Below are positions 46,308 to 58,671 of a DNA stretch of 64,000 bases, piece after piece; position 1 is the stretch's first letter; each line of letters opens with the position of its first letter. Origin of the DNA: Apostichopus japonicus (lineage: Eukaryota > Echinodermata > Holothuroidea > Aspidochirotida > Stichopodidae); contig NC_092568.1 in assembly GCF_037975245.1 (NCBI RefSeq), positions 32,208,501 through 32,272,500 of the forward strand. The letters run 5' to 3'. The translations under genes were made by a program, and so were the position numbers. The notes beneath the pieces are model-generated. The model did not search any database, was not told where the DNA came from, and saw only the letters and a program-made list of their open reading frames with translations.

Positions 46308-48731
46308 GTTGCGTTTTCGTTGAGATGTGCTCACGTTGTGTAATGGGAAGCGTGTAACTACACACTTTGTTTAGCATGATCAAACTATTCACTACTGAAC
46401 GAGAATTTTCTGGAATGTCGTCTGCTTCAACACAAAAACAGTGATAGTTATCAATACACTGTGTGGTATACATATGGATGTGTAGGTATACGGCAGGAAT
46501 GATATAAGTAGAGAGTGTTTTGATTTCTCCGAAATGAAAGCATTTGGCTAAGGTGATGTGTAGTATCTGTTCCCTTTCGAGGGGAATGGTGATGCACATC
46601 CGACGATGATCACACAGGGGACTGGGGATTAGAGCGGATAGTTTGGTTTTTGTGCCCAGGTTCTTTCCTAAGCGACTTTTTCTTAAAAAAGTATTACAAT
46701 AGAAAGTAGGCAGTAGAGAAGGGGCGCAATGGAGTATTAAAGAGAAACTTATCTTGTAACACATGGTGACTAGCCTAATAAAATTTTCCAACTTACTCTA
46801 CAGTTACCAAGTAAGGCGTAAGAGCAGAGGTAATGCGGAGAACTCGCCCCACCCCGCCACCGTTCTCCTCCCTTCACTGTTTAAAGTAGTCCAACTTAAT
46901 ATGTTGATCATAGGCCCTATTTTCATTTGGGTCTTTTTGGGTCGAAATATCTCATTAACAAAAATTTGACATGAAATTCGATACTTTTCAAGATAAAAAC
47001 TAGAAATTCTTAAACAGAATGCCAAAATTTTTATATTTTTCGACATATCATGATAAAAATAAAAATATTGAAAAGAAGTTTCGAAATAATTTGACTTTGA
47101 AAATTGTTACTTTTAAATTCAATATGCGATACAAAATTCAGAATTTTGATCTAAAAGGTTGAAAATTCATGTTGGGGGAAAGGGAACAGGGGTCTTCTGT
47201 TACCCCACCTCAAGATATGATAATGATCGAAAAGTAGAGGAAAATGATTCAGTCGGGGGATTTTTGCTCTCAGCCGGGGAAGAATTTGACTAGCTACTAT
47301 AAAGAGTATACCATCCTGTTTCAAACCTTCGAGTCACCTGAATCAGACAAAGGAAATTTGGAATTTGCCCCTCAATGCCCCTACACCTTGGTAATCTATG
47401 CACGCCACTGATGTGAAACGTTAATCACTATAATAATAAAGAAGTAGTCTTCTTCAAGTAATTTACCATATATTTATCAGTCAAATTGACAAGAGCTGAA
47501 ATATTTTGAGCCAATCCATAGTGCTTGGGATGCTGATGTGTCCAAAGGGGCAAAGGAATTTCCTTTTTAAAACAAAAAACAAAAAATACATATGAAACAT
47601 ATATTTTGCACCATTATATATTCCTTCACTTTCTTTTGCAAAGAAGAAAATACATACTTTGAACATCATTGAACAGTGCTATGGTCAGGTGGATGAAAGC
47701 AATAGTAATAGAAGCGATGAAACATTTTTATTGATAGAGCTGCACTTTTAATTCAAAATGGAGTTTTGAATCCTTTCTTATGATAGTTTGAAGTATTTTA
47801 ATATTCATAACCTCTTGCATCTTTAATTTTCTTTTAATCTGTCTCTATTCTAATCACTTTTATTACTTATTTGTTTTTCATATGTTCATGAAATTGATCC
47901 TATTTATAAATTTTATATAATTTATACTGGAAATAAAGGAATTGAATTGAAACTTGAACTAGTTACAACTACAAAATGATTAAATTATGGACATATCTTT
48001 TAGACCAGCAGTCTGAAAACTTTTAGGCCCAAGATCCAACACCTTCAATGACGACATAGCCACGACCCAGAATTCCCTTCTCGGAATGCATAGAAGCTAG
48101 CTTTAACTATGAACTTGATATTAAACAAAATAACTTGATCCTCCTGTCAGCATGCTTCAAAAATTGTAAATAATTTTCTTAAGTCAAAGAAAACATTCTG
48201 TGGCTGGGCATAGTTTAGAATAGGAAAGTATCTACAGAATATCATCAATATTCATGAAGTACTTAGCTCTCCCAACAACGCTTCAATTTACGACTACTTT
48301 CTGACCATTATCATCATCATTTGGTCAGCCTTCTGACATTCTCCAGACAGGTTAACATGCAAGATAGTACTCTCCAGTTCAAACAACCTCATTCAATTTC
48401 TCTCTTGGAGAGGATGCAACCACCCCCCCCACAGGAGCATGCTTCAACAACCCCCAGACCCAAACCCCTCATTTATAAAATCCTGAATCTGCCCCTTTTC
48501 AACAATACATACAATCTTTCATCAGCCACATGAAACTTTTCACAACAACCATATCTCTATAATTACTGAATAGCATATTGGTATCCGAAAAAAATCCCTC
48601 TCTACACAGTTGTATCTTACTAAAATGAATACAGTGATGGCTGGAGACCTCTAAATTACTGCAGATATCTTCTCTAAGTTGAGTTCTCTTGAAAACAGAT
48701 CTGATATAGCTCTGCTTAACCAAATGTATGA
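46308..48731. other. AHSA1 upstream / NUDT14 downstream region
   Basis: The AHSA1 promoter should lie at the left part, but no TATA box or CpG-rich core stands out. Sequence near 48010-48075 resembles the decayed end of a hAT-like element (weak). The rest shows nothing firm. Confidence 0.5.
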
Positions 48732-51700
48732 TTATCTGTCTTTAATTTGGCCTCTCTGGAACCATCCTTTCTCTCTAAAGTACCACAGGAAAGCAGCAAT
48801 AAGTCCAACTGGCTTTTGGAGATTGTTGTCCCATAAAAACTCATCTGCTCCATGTTTGGGTATTTCTATAACTTCTATAGATTCTCCTTCTTGCGGGAGT
48901 CCTCCACCAGTTGATGATTTCATGGAGTCTGTCACTTCAGCGTAGAATAGCATTTGTCTGCTGCCAGTCATACCAACGCTACTCCTGTAAAGACATTACA
49001 AATTTTATTTTATACCTTATATTTAAACGTTGTTTAAACATGCTCATCCAACAAATTAATTTCAACGCTAATGTTCGTCAGAGTAAGCAAGTTGGAGACA
49101 GTGTTTTTTCATACCATATTCAATGCCTATGATTTGAAAGTCTTCATTTTCATATTACTTTTAGAACAAATAAAGAGACTTTTTACACTCTCTTTTTTTT
49201 TTCTTTTTTTTTGACAGGAGACAATCTAAAAATTTGTATTGCTAAAACAATTTTTAGAAAATGGCCATTTAGCAATGTTATGAATCATTAGAACATTTTC
49301 TTTCTTCAGTAAGATTAGTATAAATTTATTATTGATTTAATTAAATGATACCATTAAATTTTAGTATTGGTTTGTACTTGCAAAACTCAATTTATGGTGT
49401 TCCTACATTCTCCATAGATGTTAAGTGTTTTTAACGACGTACACACATTTTGGTTTTGTTTCTTGTTGTTTTTCTTACTTCGTTATTTAAAAATATACAA
49501 ATATATATTTCCATAAATAAATCCTTGTCATGAACAAGTGATTATGGGGACCATAACAATTCATGCAAGGTTCATAAAGTACAAGATTTTCAAGCAAATG
49601 AGTTGTGAAATGTCCTTTCACTATTTCCTAGCACAAAGAAGAATTTCTAAGTTTTGAGGTTGTTAACAAATAGTACTAATAATAATAATCAGCAATTATT
49701 TTTATGACGCTTAAGCAACCACAAATGTGGGAGAAGCCCGCAAGGGCTTATTGATTACAACTTACACATCCAGTGGCTTCCAGTTCAACTTTTTAACTTT
49801 TCAATTTAGAAAGTCATTTCAGATGGAAACCTGTAGATTGCTCTTAGATGAAAAACGCAGCTGACTATGACCCGGCCGGGAATCGAACCCAGAACCTCCC
49901 GATTGCTAAGTCTCGTTACCTCAAATACTTGTTCCTCTTACCTAACATTCATCATCTCTTTGATTTTATCTAGAGGCACATCATAACCGGTTTCTTCCAA
50001 AATTTCTTCCTTAGCTGTTTCCCTCAGTCCTAACTTTTTGTCCACTATACCAGCACAGAGTTCATAGGTCAAGCCTGACATACCTGGGTGTTCTACGGTA
50101 TCGACATTTTGTCCTTCTGTGACAGCATTAGCATTGACTGCAAAGATAGCTACAACACAAAAACAGAAAAGGTCATCGAAATGCCAACAATGGAATACTG
50201 AAAAACGGAACCTGTAACATAATTAATTTCGACAAGTATCCTTAGCTGAAATTCTGTAACCACAGTATACCATCAAAAGATTATATATTTACTAAATTGT
50301 CTAGTCCTGAACCCCACTGGAATCAAGTCCACCGAGGAGGCATGTAATACTATCTGTTTAGTGATAGGGGGTTCCATATTCTCTAAAAATATATAGTTTT
50401 TTTTTTTATATATATATAAAGTTTGACCACCTCTATTGAACACTGTATATTAAATGCTCAGCAGACAATAAATTTTTTTTCTTCAACTTTCTGTGTTTAA
50501 CAAAGAAGCATATTTGTTATTAGACATCAGTTTCTCTTACCTGGTCTAAACTGTCTGACGAGTATGAATACTGCTCTGTCTGTGTTGTAAAGTAAAACAG
50601 CGACACTGCATAGAAAAATGACGATGAGAAGAAGAAATGACTAATTTACAAAAATTTGTGTTATTTTGTTTCTCATCAGTTGACAAATTTATCGGAAAGT
50701 GTTGAAAAAGAGGAGGACTGGTTGACATATTAAAACAAAAAGTCAGGAGCTGTCCATTTAATATACAGTAACAACTGAGAAACCAAAAGAAAAGGTAGAA
50801 TCTACCCCCCACCCCCCCCCTCTACTCCTCCAGTTTTGCGGGGGGGGAAGTGAACGACACTGAATGGATTTTAAATAATTAGCTCTTTGAATAAATTAAG
50901 TAAAATATGATGAGGAAAATAAATCCTTGTTATTACTATCCTCCCAGGAGAGATCATCTTGTCAAGGTTTACACAAAATATGTCTGCTTTTAAAGGGGGT
51001 ACAAACCCAACCATCATCTTTAGCTATAAATATGAAAGAAATCTGAGAAATACTCATCCAGATAGTGAAGAAATATTGTTCCATTTGAGACGGAGATATC
51101 ATAATTAAAATGTCTTGTCTGGTAGCTGTGATGTCACAGTGCCACTAGGATATGAAACCTTTTACTTTTAGAATGCAAAGAGCAGGCATGTAGCCAAGGG
51201 GGGGGGTGAAGGGGCGACCACCCCCCCACTTGAGCAAATTTTTTTTGTACGTTTTTATGATATCGCTAGTAATTTCAAATAGAAAATGCTTAGATGCAAC
51301 TTGCAAGGCCTGGGAAGTGTCATTTCCAGCGATCTGGGAGGCATTTTCGGCCAAAATTTTCTTGTACGCTTAGCGCCATCCCATGGTGGCGCTACGCTTA
51401 GATAATTTCCAATGCCGAATCTACGGCTCTGATAACTTGCCTACAGGTTCGCCCATCACTTGGCAAATTCTGCGCTACGTGCCTGACGAACAGTATTGAC
51501 AATGAAACCAATGCCATCATTAGGTCATTTTGATAGGTTAAATATGCTAGATACAATATTTGCAAAAACATCTCCATTACAGAAAATAAACTAAGGTACT
51601 AAAAAAACAAAGAAAAATATGAATAATTGAAGCCAATGTGGCTCAATGATGTCATACCTTAGACTTGATCAAGTCTCCCTCCTTCAGCTTGTGTGAAGAA

Positions 51701-53227
51701 ACACTAAATCTGTGATATATGTTTGGGGAAGTTGTTGTTCATGACAATTATCTCTATCACAGAAACTAATATTTATGTTAATTATGTCTCGTTTTAAGGA
51801 TTATGTCTGTGAAAGTAACAGATAACAGAACATGTTGACATCATTCTTGGAAGTCCATTTATTGGCAGATACTGTCAGATAAAATCAAAAAGAATCAAGA
51901 GAGACATGTACATACCTATCATGTACCTTCAAATAATCCCAAGTTTTAGAAACATCATTCTACAAATAAGAGAATAGAAATACCTAGTAAGTACAATTTT
52001 CTTGTGACAAAGAAAACCCTCTTTATGAAAAAAAAGTACAATATTATCCCAGGCACTCTCAAAATAGAGTACATACTTTATTAAAGTTTAGTGACAGGTC
52101 ATGACCAAAACCAGGGGCAGATCCAGGGTTTTGAAAAGGAGGAGGTGTTGCCCTATTATCAGGGCCCTAAGGTCTTAGCAGTTGAATCCCATGTAAATGG
52201 GAAAGGGAAATGGTGCATTCTTATTTCTGAGATATTTAGGCTACACCTTAGGTACTTTGCCTCGTTGGCATCCCTAGTTTATAAGGGTACACAGGAGTGC
52301 AATACAAACTTGCTTGAGAAGACCTACAACAGGTGATGAAAAAGTTCATGGAAATTTAAAAAACTACCAAATACATGTATTTTACAGGGGTTCAGAAACT
52401 GTTGTATGGCATGCTACGAGATGAAATGATGATTCTCCACCTGTTTGTACTTCAGTCGAAGTGGTTTTAAGTATTGAGATGATTCACAGGAGTGAACCTG
52501 CACATCTGATATTGAGGCTGCTTGGTTTTTATTGACCTGAAAGAAAATAAACATCAAATTAACGACGGCACACTGTAGCTTTTATAAAGTCATCTCTTTT
52601 TTACATGCTTGAATTGTGTATAAACTTGTGCATCCATATTTATTGTAATTCAGGTCAAACTAAGTTAGGCCTAAGCAGCCTAAACAACCTTCCATTTGAA
52701 ATTCTAAGCCTAGCTGTTTTCTTTCATCCCAGAACTAGCCCTTCTAGTCTACAGTAGCTGTGCTAGGCCTAACCAGGGGCATAGTGAGAAATTTGTGAGG
52801 GGAGGAGTGAAGCCTACAGGCAAACTATCTAAGCGTAGCGCCACCATGAGTTGGCGGAAAGCGTACTAGAAAAGTTTGGCCGAAAATGCCTCCCAGATCG
52901 CTGGAAATGGCACTTCCCAGGCCTAGCAAGTTGCATCTACAGAAAGCATTTTCTATGTTGAAATTAGGAGGGGGTTTGCCCCCCCCCTTGGCCACGCACC
53001 TGGGCCTAACCAATTGCACTCACAACAATGCATGGTAAATCCGTGAGAAAACATAATGCTAAGTATACTATGTGTAAGATCCTCCATAATATTAGGCCTA
53101 GGTTTCTCTCACTAAGCCTAGGTCTTAAGCCAGTAAGCCTAAGTAACGCTACGCTATCAACATTCACAAACCATGTTATCATGCCTACCACGGAAAATCG
53201 ATCCGTTTGCTGTAAAGTAGAAGCCAT
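48732..53227 (-). CDS. NUDT14: Nudix UDP-sugar diphosphatase (NUDT14 type)
   Basis: NUDT14 enzymes hydrolyse UDP-glucose and related nucleotide sugars to sugar-1-phosphate and UMP. Clear exons in transcript order are 52536-52441, 51959-51916, 50605-50541, 50149-49942 and 48984-48732, joined in phase. A tentative first exon at 53227-53189 would give 234 residues (human: 222). Recognisable segments are SQYLKPLRLKYKQ, KTWDYLKVHDS, SVAVLLYNTDRA, FILVRQFRPAIFA, the Nudix helix and GMTGSRQMLFYAEVTD. The Nudix box reads from GIVDKK to EEILEETGYD, with EE at about residues 133-134 as metal ligands. The Arg of the REU signature is Glu here, whereas human NUDT14 has Lys. The gene lies about 2.4 kb upstream of AHSA1, in the same orientation. 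Confidence 0.93.
49676..49918 (-). mobile_element. tRNA-derived SINE, minus strand, near NUDT14 exon
   Basis: Read on the minus strand, the head has a perfect B-box-containing GGGTTCGATTCCC (complement of 49878-49890) preceded by TTAGCAATCGGGAGG. The body contains GCCCTTGCGGGCTTCTCCCA and the tail is (ATT)n. The A box is degenerate. No clear target-site duplication is seen. Confidence 0.6.
49942..50149 (-). CDS. NUDT14: NUDT14 catalytic Nudix exon
   Basis: This 208-nt exon runs from the acceptor GTTGTAG to the donor GTAAGA. It carries GLTYELCAGIVDKK and the helix with KEEILEETGYD. Aligned on the pattern G-x5-E-x7-REU-x-EE-x-G-U, the G, EE and last G-U positions are kept, while the first E is Leu and the R is Glu. 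Relaxed Nudix boxes are usual in the NUDT14 branch. A tRNA-derived SINE begins about 20 bp past the donor. Confidence 0.93.
51185..51405. repeat. Dispersed repeat, copy A of an inverted pair
   Basis: It contains TGGCGCTACGCTTAGATA, ATTTCCAGCGATCTGGGAGG, GGCCTGGGAAGTG and a G/C-run end. It is the reverse complement of 52810-53008 with moderate divergence. It lies in NUDT14's intron between 50605 and 51916. Confidence 0.8.
51640..51725 (-). repeat. Dispersed repeat, partner at 7.69-7.80 kb
   Basis: It is the reverse complement of the 7690 copy, sharing the palindrome GACTTGATCAAGTC and the flanking TGTGAAGAAACACTAAA. It lies in a NUDT14 intron. Confidence 0.7.
52810..53008. repeat. Dispersed repeat, copy B of an inverted pair
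   Basis: It contains TATCTAAGCGTAGCGCCACC, CTCCCAGATCGCTGGAAATG and CTTCCCAGGCCTAGCAAGTT, then a run of C. It lies upstream of NUDT14 exon 52536-52441. Confidence 0.8.
53189..53227 (-). CDS. NUDT14: Tentative NUDT14 first coding exon
   Basis: On the minus strand an ATG at 53227 opens 13 codons (MASTLQQTDRFSV) ending at a GTAGGC donor. It would join in phase 0 to VNKNQAASISDVQVHSCES at 52536. The length suits the family, but the donor is not strong. An alternative is an in-frame ATG running through the acceptor tract of exon 2 at about 52554. Confidence 0.3.
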
Positions 53228-53620
53228 ATTTGGAAGAAATGAAAGTACTACGCGTGTTCTGTTGCAAACTTGCTGCCTTGGTGAGGCAAGAAATGAAAGA
53301 GAAATTAATGGTAAGTTTAACAGTAACACCATGTCATATCCATGTTTAATAATATAGGCCTAGTCCTGTGCAGTTGTACCGTAAACTCGAATCCTTGTCC
53401 CTTCGTGCAGCAAGGTTGTGGCAAAATATTGCGCAATGTCGAGGTAGCAACAAAGCAGTCGATTTTTTTCCGCCGCACATCACTCAGGCAAAAGATGACT
53501 CCAGCACCACAAACGAGAGGCTAATCCGTGGAGTTGCAGATCTCATCTCCTAGCTTCATGACTTTACTCTTGCAATACTATTACTAAAAGTAAAAGTGTG
53601 CCATTTGTTCACACAGTTAG

Positions 53621-54060
53621 TTTGAACTTGAACGGACTTTCCGTGTAGCAGGAGTTCACCACACATTTTTTCGCACAATCTAAGCCAAATTGACCTTTGA
53701 CGTCCATATTGAACTTTGACCCTTAACAACCACATAAGAACTATTTTGAAATCGTCCCATCATTCTCTACATAGGATGTGGTTTATTGAAGGTTTCCTAC
53801 ATGTTGACAAGCAGAAAAAAAACATTTTTATGTTTATTGAACTCTGACCTTAGACCTATGACGTCATCAGGCACCTACCCACTAAGTTTGAACTTGATCG
53901 GACTTACGATTTGGCCTTTAACCTGAATTGACCTTGGAACCCGATTCGAAAAATCTAATCTGTCTTATTTTAAATTTCGTCTCATCATTCTCTACATATC
54001 ACGTGGTTTAATTAATTCCTTTTTCTACATGCTGACCAGAAGGTAGGAAATGAGTTCAAT
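53621..54060. repeat. Imperfect tandem duplication, 266-bp period
   Basis: TTTGAACTTGA-CGGACTT starts at 53621 and 53887. CATCATTCTCTACATA and GTGGTTTA recur in both copies. TGACCTTTGAC-type words are frequent. Confidence 0.65.
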
Positions 54061-55769
54061 AAACAATTTGTAGGGTTCTTGACCTCAAGTATTCATAAAT
54101 AATAGCATGTTATGCAATCAATTTGGACAAGGCAGTTTCAACATCATTTACAACTTCACGATCATGAAGTTGCTTGTTACTAGCCATGATGTATTTTAAT
54201 TAAAAGTAGGAAGGTTTTGAAATTTGCGAGCATGTGATTAGTAGCTAGCTACTGGCATGGGAAGTATTGACGAGATACTTAAATTCATTAACAAAAATGA
54301 AACACATTTAAGCAGGTAGTTTTTTACCACATGGAAATCCTATATTTAGTACCACCCAGGTTTGGTAAAATTGCAAACAAAATTGAGAATTAATAACTGC
54401 TTTTCTTCATACACTATATCAATGGTCTGTATTTTTGGCAGTTTGGCTACACCATCATTTGCATCCTTCGTGATCATGAAGTGCTTGAAATAAATATGAG
54501 AACAGATCGATTTTACTTTCCTGGTTTGTATTTTTAATGTTCCTTTCCTTTTATATTTGAATTGATGCACCAAGGAGGCCACTGAGAAGAGACACCCCTT
54601 TGCATATCTGCCATTTGTTACAGGACCTAGAAACTGCATAAAAATGCGATTTGCTATGTCGGTTCTCAACTATACTGAGATGCATTGTCAGGGTGGTTCA
54701 AAAATGTTCAGTTTGAGCCTTAATAGCAGACACGAGTAAGTAAATATTTCTTATTGAATGAAGGTAAAATTATTTTCTGAAGAATATATTTAACATGTAG
54801 GCTATACTATAATTAATATTTAAAAAGCATGCCTTTGTTTAATATACTTAGAATGTACAGTTCCTAAACCTGTTATTCTGACTGGTCATATTGGAAATTT
54901 GGTCATTTTACCTGTAATTACGTATTAATAAATATGTGGAAAAGTCACTACCATAAGACTGTTAAGCATGTACAGCCATGTATAACATAAAAAGCTCTAT
55001 AAACATTGAGATCAAGGATCTTCAGAATTGCATTTTTTTTTTTTTTTTGGTTATTTCAACAAAATAGCTATTGAACAGAATATGCACAAGGATGTCTTGT
55101 GCATATGCTGTACAATAGCTAAATACATTGTTGCATTTCCACACAACAAAACATACTTAAAATTCAATACGTAAATCGGGTTTAGCACAAATGGAATTTT
55201 CACATGACGATTGATAGTTTTATTCTAAACATATATGCTTTAAGTTAATCACCTCATAGGACTTTGAATATAAACTCCGAAAATGATATGCACTTTTGCC
55301 AAGCTATTTACTTTCGTTGTCCATTTTTTTTTCCAATGCAGATTCCAATTAAGCTTGGGAAGAGATCAGTCAGTTATACCACACACCGGGATAAAAATTC
55401 GGGTTACCACAAGATAATGAATTACTCTCTGTGTATTTGTTTACTAATTCAGGCATTACTCTCCATTTGACACTCATTGCCTCTCACTACTTGTCTATCA
55501 TGAGTTTGCTTGCGGCTTTAGCACTCACTTTGCTTTTATACATTGTAAGGATCATCTGAGACATTAAGTCTTTGAAATATTTTGCACTGTTGATTCTACC
55601 AACGGTTTCATCATTTTTGTTTGTTTTATTTTGTTTTCAAAATAAGAAGCAAAACTCAAAAAGTGGCAATTAATTATCGTTTTTTCTTCCTACTTTTGCC
55701 TATACGTTACAGATTTTTTATTGTAAGGAAATTAAACACAATTAATGGAATTCAGTAAGCACCAAGCAT

Positions 55770-55819
55770 GTTACACCAGGGAGCTGCTACTCTAACGAGT
55801 AGCAGCTCCCTGGTGTAAC
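55770..55819. repeat. Perfect 23-bp hairpin with TAAC loop
   Basis: Left arm 55770-55792 (GTTACACCAGGGAGCTGCTA + CTC) and right arm 55797-55819 are exact complements separated by four bases. It is isolated in intergenic DNA. Confidence 0.95.
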
Positions 55820-58671
55820 TATGCTACTCTTGAATGCACGCTTGTTGGCGGAGCTTACATGGAAACTTATCACCGTCACTCCTTGTGCTTCATTCTTTGG
55901 AGCTTCTTTTTCAAAATATAAGATTTATCAGGTGTGGTTATGTATTCAACCAATCATGTATTAAACAGCATCTCATAACACTAGTCTCCCCAGAGCTACA
56001 GGATAGGTTTTCCAACATTCAGGCTTTGTTCAGATTTGACCTGTATAACTTCTATAATCAGGTATCAGGTGATTGGTTTCCTTTTAAAGCGCTTTAATCG
56101 CAGGCCATACAATTTGAAACATTCAACTTTTAACATTCGATATATTTTTATTATAAACTTTAGCCTAAGTCAGAGAAAGAGAATAAATCGTCAGCAAGTC
56201 AACTTTTAAACGCTGTATTCCATTAGGGGATGATCAGGTTTCGGAAGGAGTGACCCTCATGCACAAGAACGTTCAACAAGCAACTGACGGGAAAGACGAG
56301 TCAGCTAGGTTTATTCCTCTTAATGCTAAGTATCAACTCTCATCAACAATGGTAACCCTTTTCATTGCAGAGAAGAAAACAACCCCTGTAGAAACTGAAC
56401 ACAAACAAAGGAGAAGTCATACACTAGTAACCGGCCCGCTAAACCCAAATAAAACCTATTCTAAGCTAACAATAGGCACACTTGCCCTAAGAAACAACCC
56501 TAATAATCCAAACGAATGCCTCATATTCCCAAGACACAATGAACTTTACCGCATTAAAGGTAGACAACACAACAGTTTATCCTGCACCACCACAACGAAA
56601 GATAATACCCCACAATGCTGCAAGTTACAATGAAGGAAAGGATAAAAGCACATAAAAGAATTAAATAAAAGAGTTCCAACATAATGTATATATTCCCTAC
56701 ACTTTTATAAAGCAATGTATTGAACTAATAGTGAAACATGAAAAAATCAATGTAAGAATAAGAAAGAACACATGTATGCTGGTTTAAAGGAATAACTTAA
56801 TTCTCTATCAAACAAAATGAGATTAAACTTAAAGTGATACTGGAGATCAGGTTTGTCACAACCTATACATATGGACTCACTGGACCGTCAACCAAGCAAC
56901 CCCGGCTACTCTGCCCGTATAGAAGCTGAATCATCTGCACCTTAAACCGTCGTACAAACTACCTATAGTACATGGTAGTGACAATTAAATAGTATGGTAG
57001 ATCTATACATAAATGAAATATCATGTACAACATGGTATACTTACCCCAAACTCCCAAAGCAACACTATATGAAGTATAAGTCCCCAAATGAACTATGTAT
57101 AGCCATACAAACTAATGAACTCAGAATATGTAATTAGTGAAATTGTAGAATAACGACAATGGCTAAAATAATAATCCAAAAGTCAGCATAAAGATAATAA
57201 GCAACGGCAACGTAATAATAATAATAATATCAATGTAAGTACAAAACAATGAACATAGCAAACCAGCTTAAGTTCAAATAACAAATCTCCCTATATACAC
57301 AACCCAAGCAAATGGCAAATAATGGACCCCATCCATAAGCAAATTCAGAGGCAAAAAGGCCCAAAGCCATTGAACACATTCGTTCCCACGTTCGTTTCCC
57401 ACAGTATTACTATACATGTAGCATATGCATACACCGTCTCCTACACTACCTCAAGGAAGGTATAGTTTTGTTCAATTCGGAGGAAGAAGTTACAATAATA
57501 TTAAATAGAAAATTTCCTCTTGAATACTGGTCCTTTTTTAACATGGTAGTGGACTATAATTTGTTTATTTTTTGTGGGGGAATGGGGAGCAGGGGAGGTG
57601 AGGAGGGTTGGGTAGCTAGATAACTATGTGACAAAAATGGGTAATCGGTGTTTTGGCATCAAAATTTCTTATCTTGTCTCTCATTGATGGTATAACGATG
57701 CAATCGTTGCAATTAAGAATAAGAGCTACAAATTTACGTTCTTCGCTATTTAGGAGTCTTGCATTTGGATCATATCATCATTGTACAATACAAATATACA
57801 TAATCATCATGCAGGCTTACAAGTAAAAAACGTTTTACCAGTGCTGTGGGATTTAATTTCTTATGAAGAGTCCTGCTGGTGTAAAAAGCTGAATATAGTG
57901 GGTCTCGGACTTGCGAAGTCAAAAGTTGGATTATTTTCATTGAAAATGTAACCTGTGTGGTCCACTCCAATATGGATTGTTCTCAAGTTCCCATTAGCAT
58001 GGAAAAGGTTTCGACAGGTGGTGGAAAGGTGGAGGGGGGTCACAAAAAACTGATGTACTGTAGTCTACAAATTCCAGTGATTGGATGATTATGAGCAAAC
58101 CGGTAACTTTTAAATAATAAAAATTACCAGTTACTTGAACTAAACAGGGAATATTATTATATTTGTTATTAATGTATCTCATTAGCAAAATTTAGCAATG
58201 ATAAGGTTCTATAGTATTATTCAGCTGCAACTTTGGGAACTTAGTAAATTTCTTCCCATTTCAATAAATGTTGAATCATTAATCCTCGTTTATAGGAATA
58301 TGTGCTCTCAAACTGCATTTGATTGTCTAATGGTTAACTGTTCCTCTAGTATATAACGAGGTCATTAGTCCTTTTCATCCACTAAAGAGAATTTTGTGTC
58401 CCACAAATTCAGTGTCATACTTTGTTAATTCAGTGCAACACTTTCAAGTATATACCTATGTTCAGAAATGTTGGTGTAATATTGATGGACTAGGGTAATT
58501 AACAATGACTTCATGTCTTTCAATGGGGCCAACGGGGGGAAAGTGGAGAGGTTATGGAACCATTAATTAGTTAATTGAAGAAAATATATATTTTCTGGGG
58601 TTGATGGCAAGAGTTTCCTGTTTTTAATGGTAGGATTAAAAACTTACTAAAACTTACAGAAACTAAACTTA

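Larger units (their letters stand above)
53228..58655. other. Intergenic region right of NUDT14
   Basis: It contains the 266-bp duplication (53621), the perfect hairpin (55770) and two unexplained open frames (54346-54669 minus, 56250-56633 plus). Neither frame has a recognisable domain, and I do not call them genes. Confidence 0.5.

Noticed and set aside
46267-46791. 174-codon minus-strand frame
   Set aside because: It overlaps AHSA1 exon 1 in another phase. The AHSA1 frame is fixed by its conserved N terminus.
48005-48080. hAT-like transposon end (CAGTCTGAAAACTTTTAGGCCC)
   Set aside because: Only one degraded end is visible, with no partner TIR or target duplication, so it is not reported as an element.
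54346-54669. 107-codon minus frame as a gene
   Set aside because: No domain or splice context is seen. Part of it resembles sequence near 54120, suggesting repeat-derived DNA.
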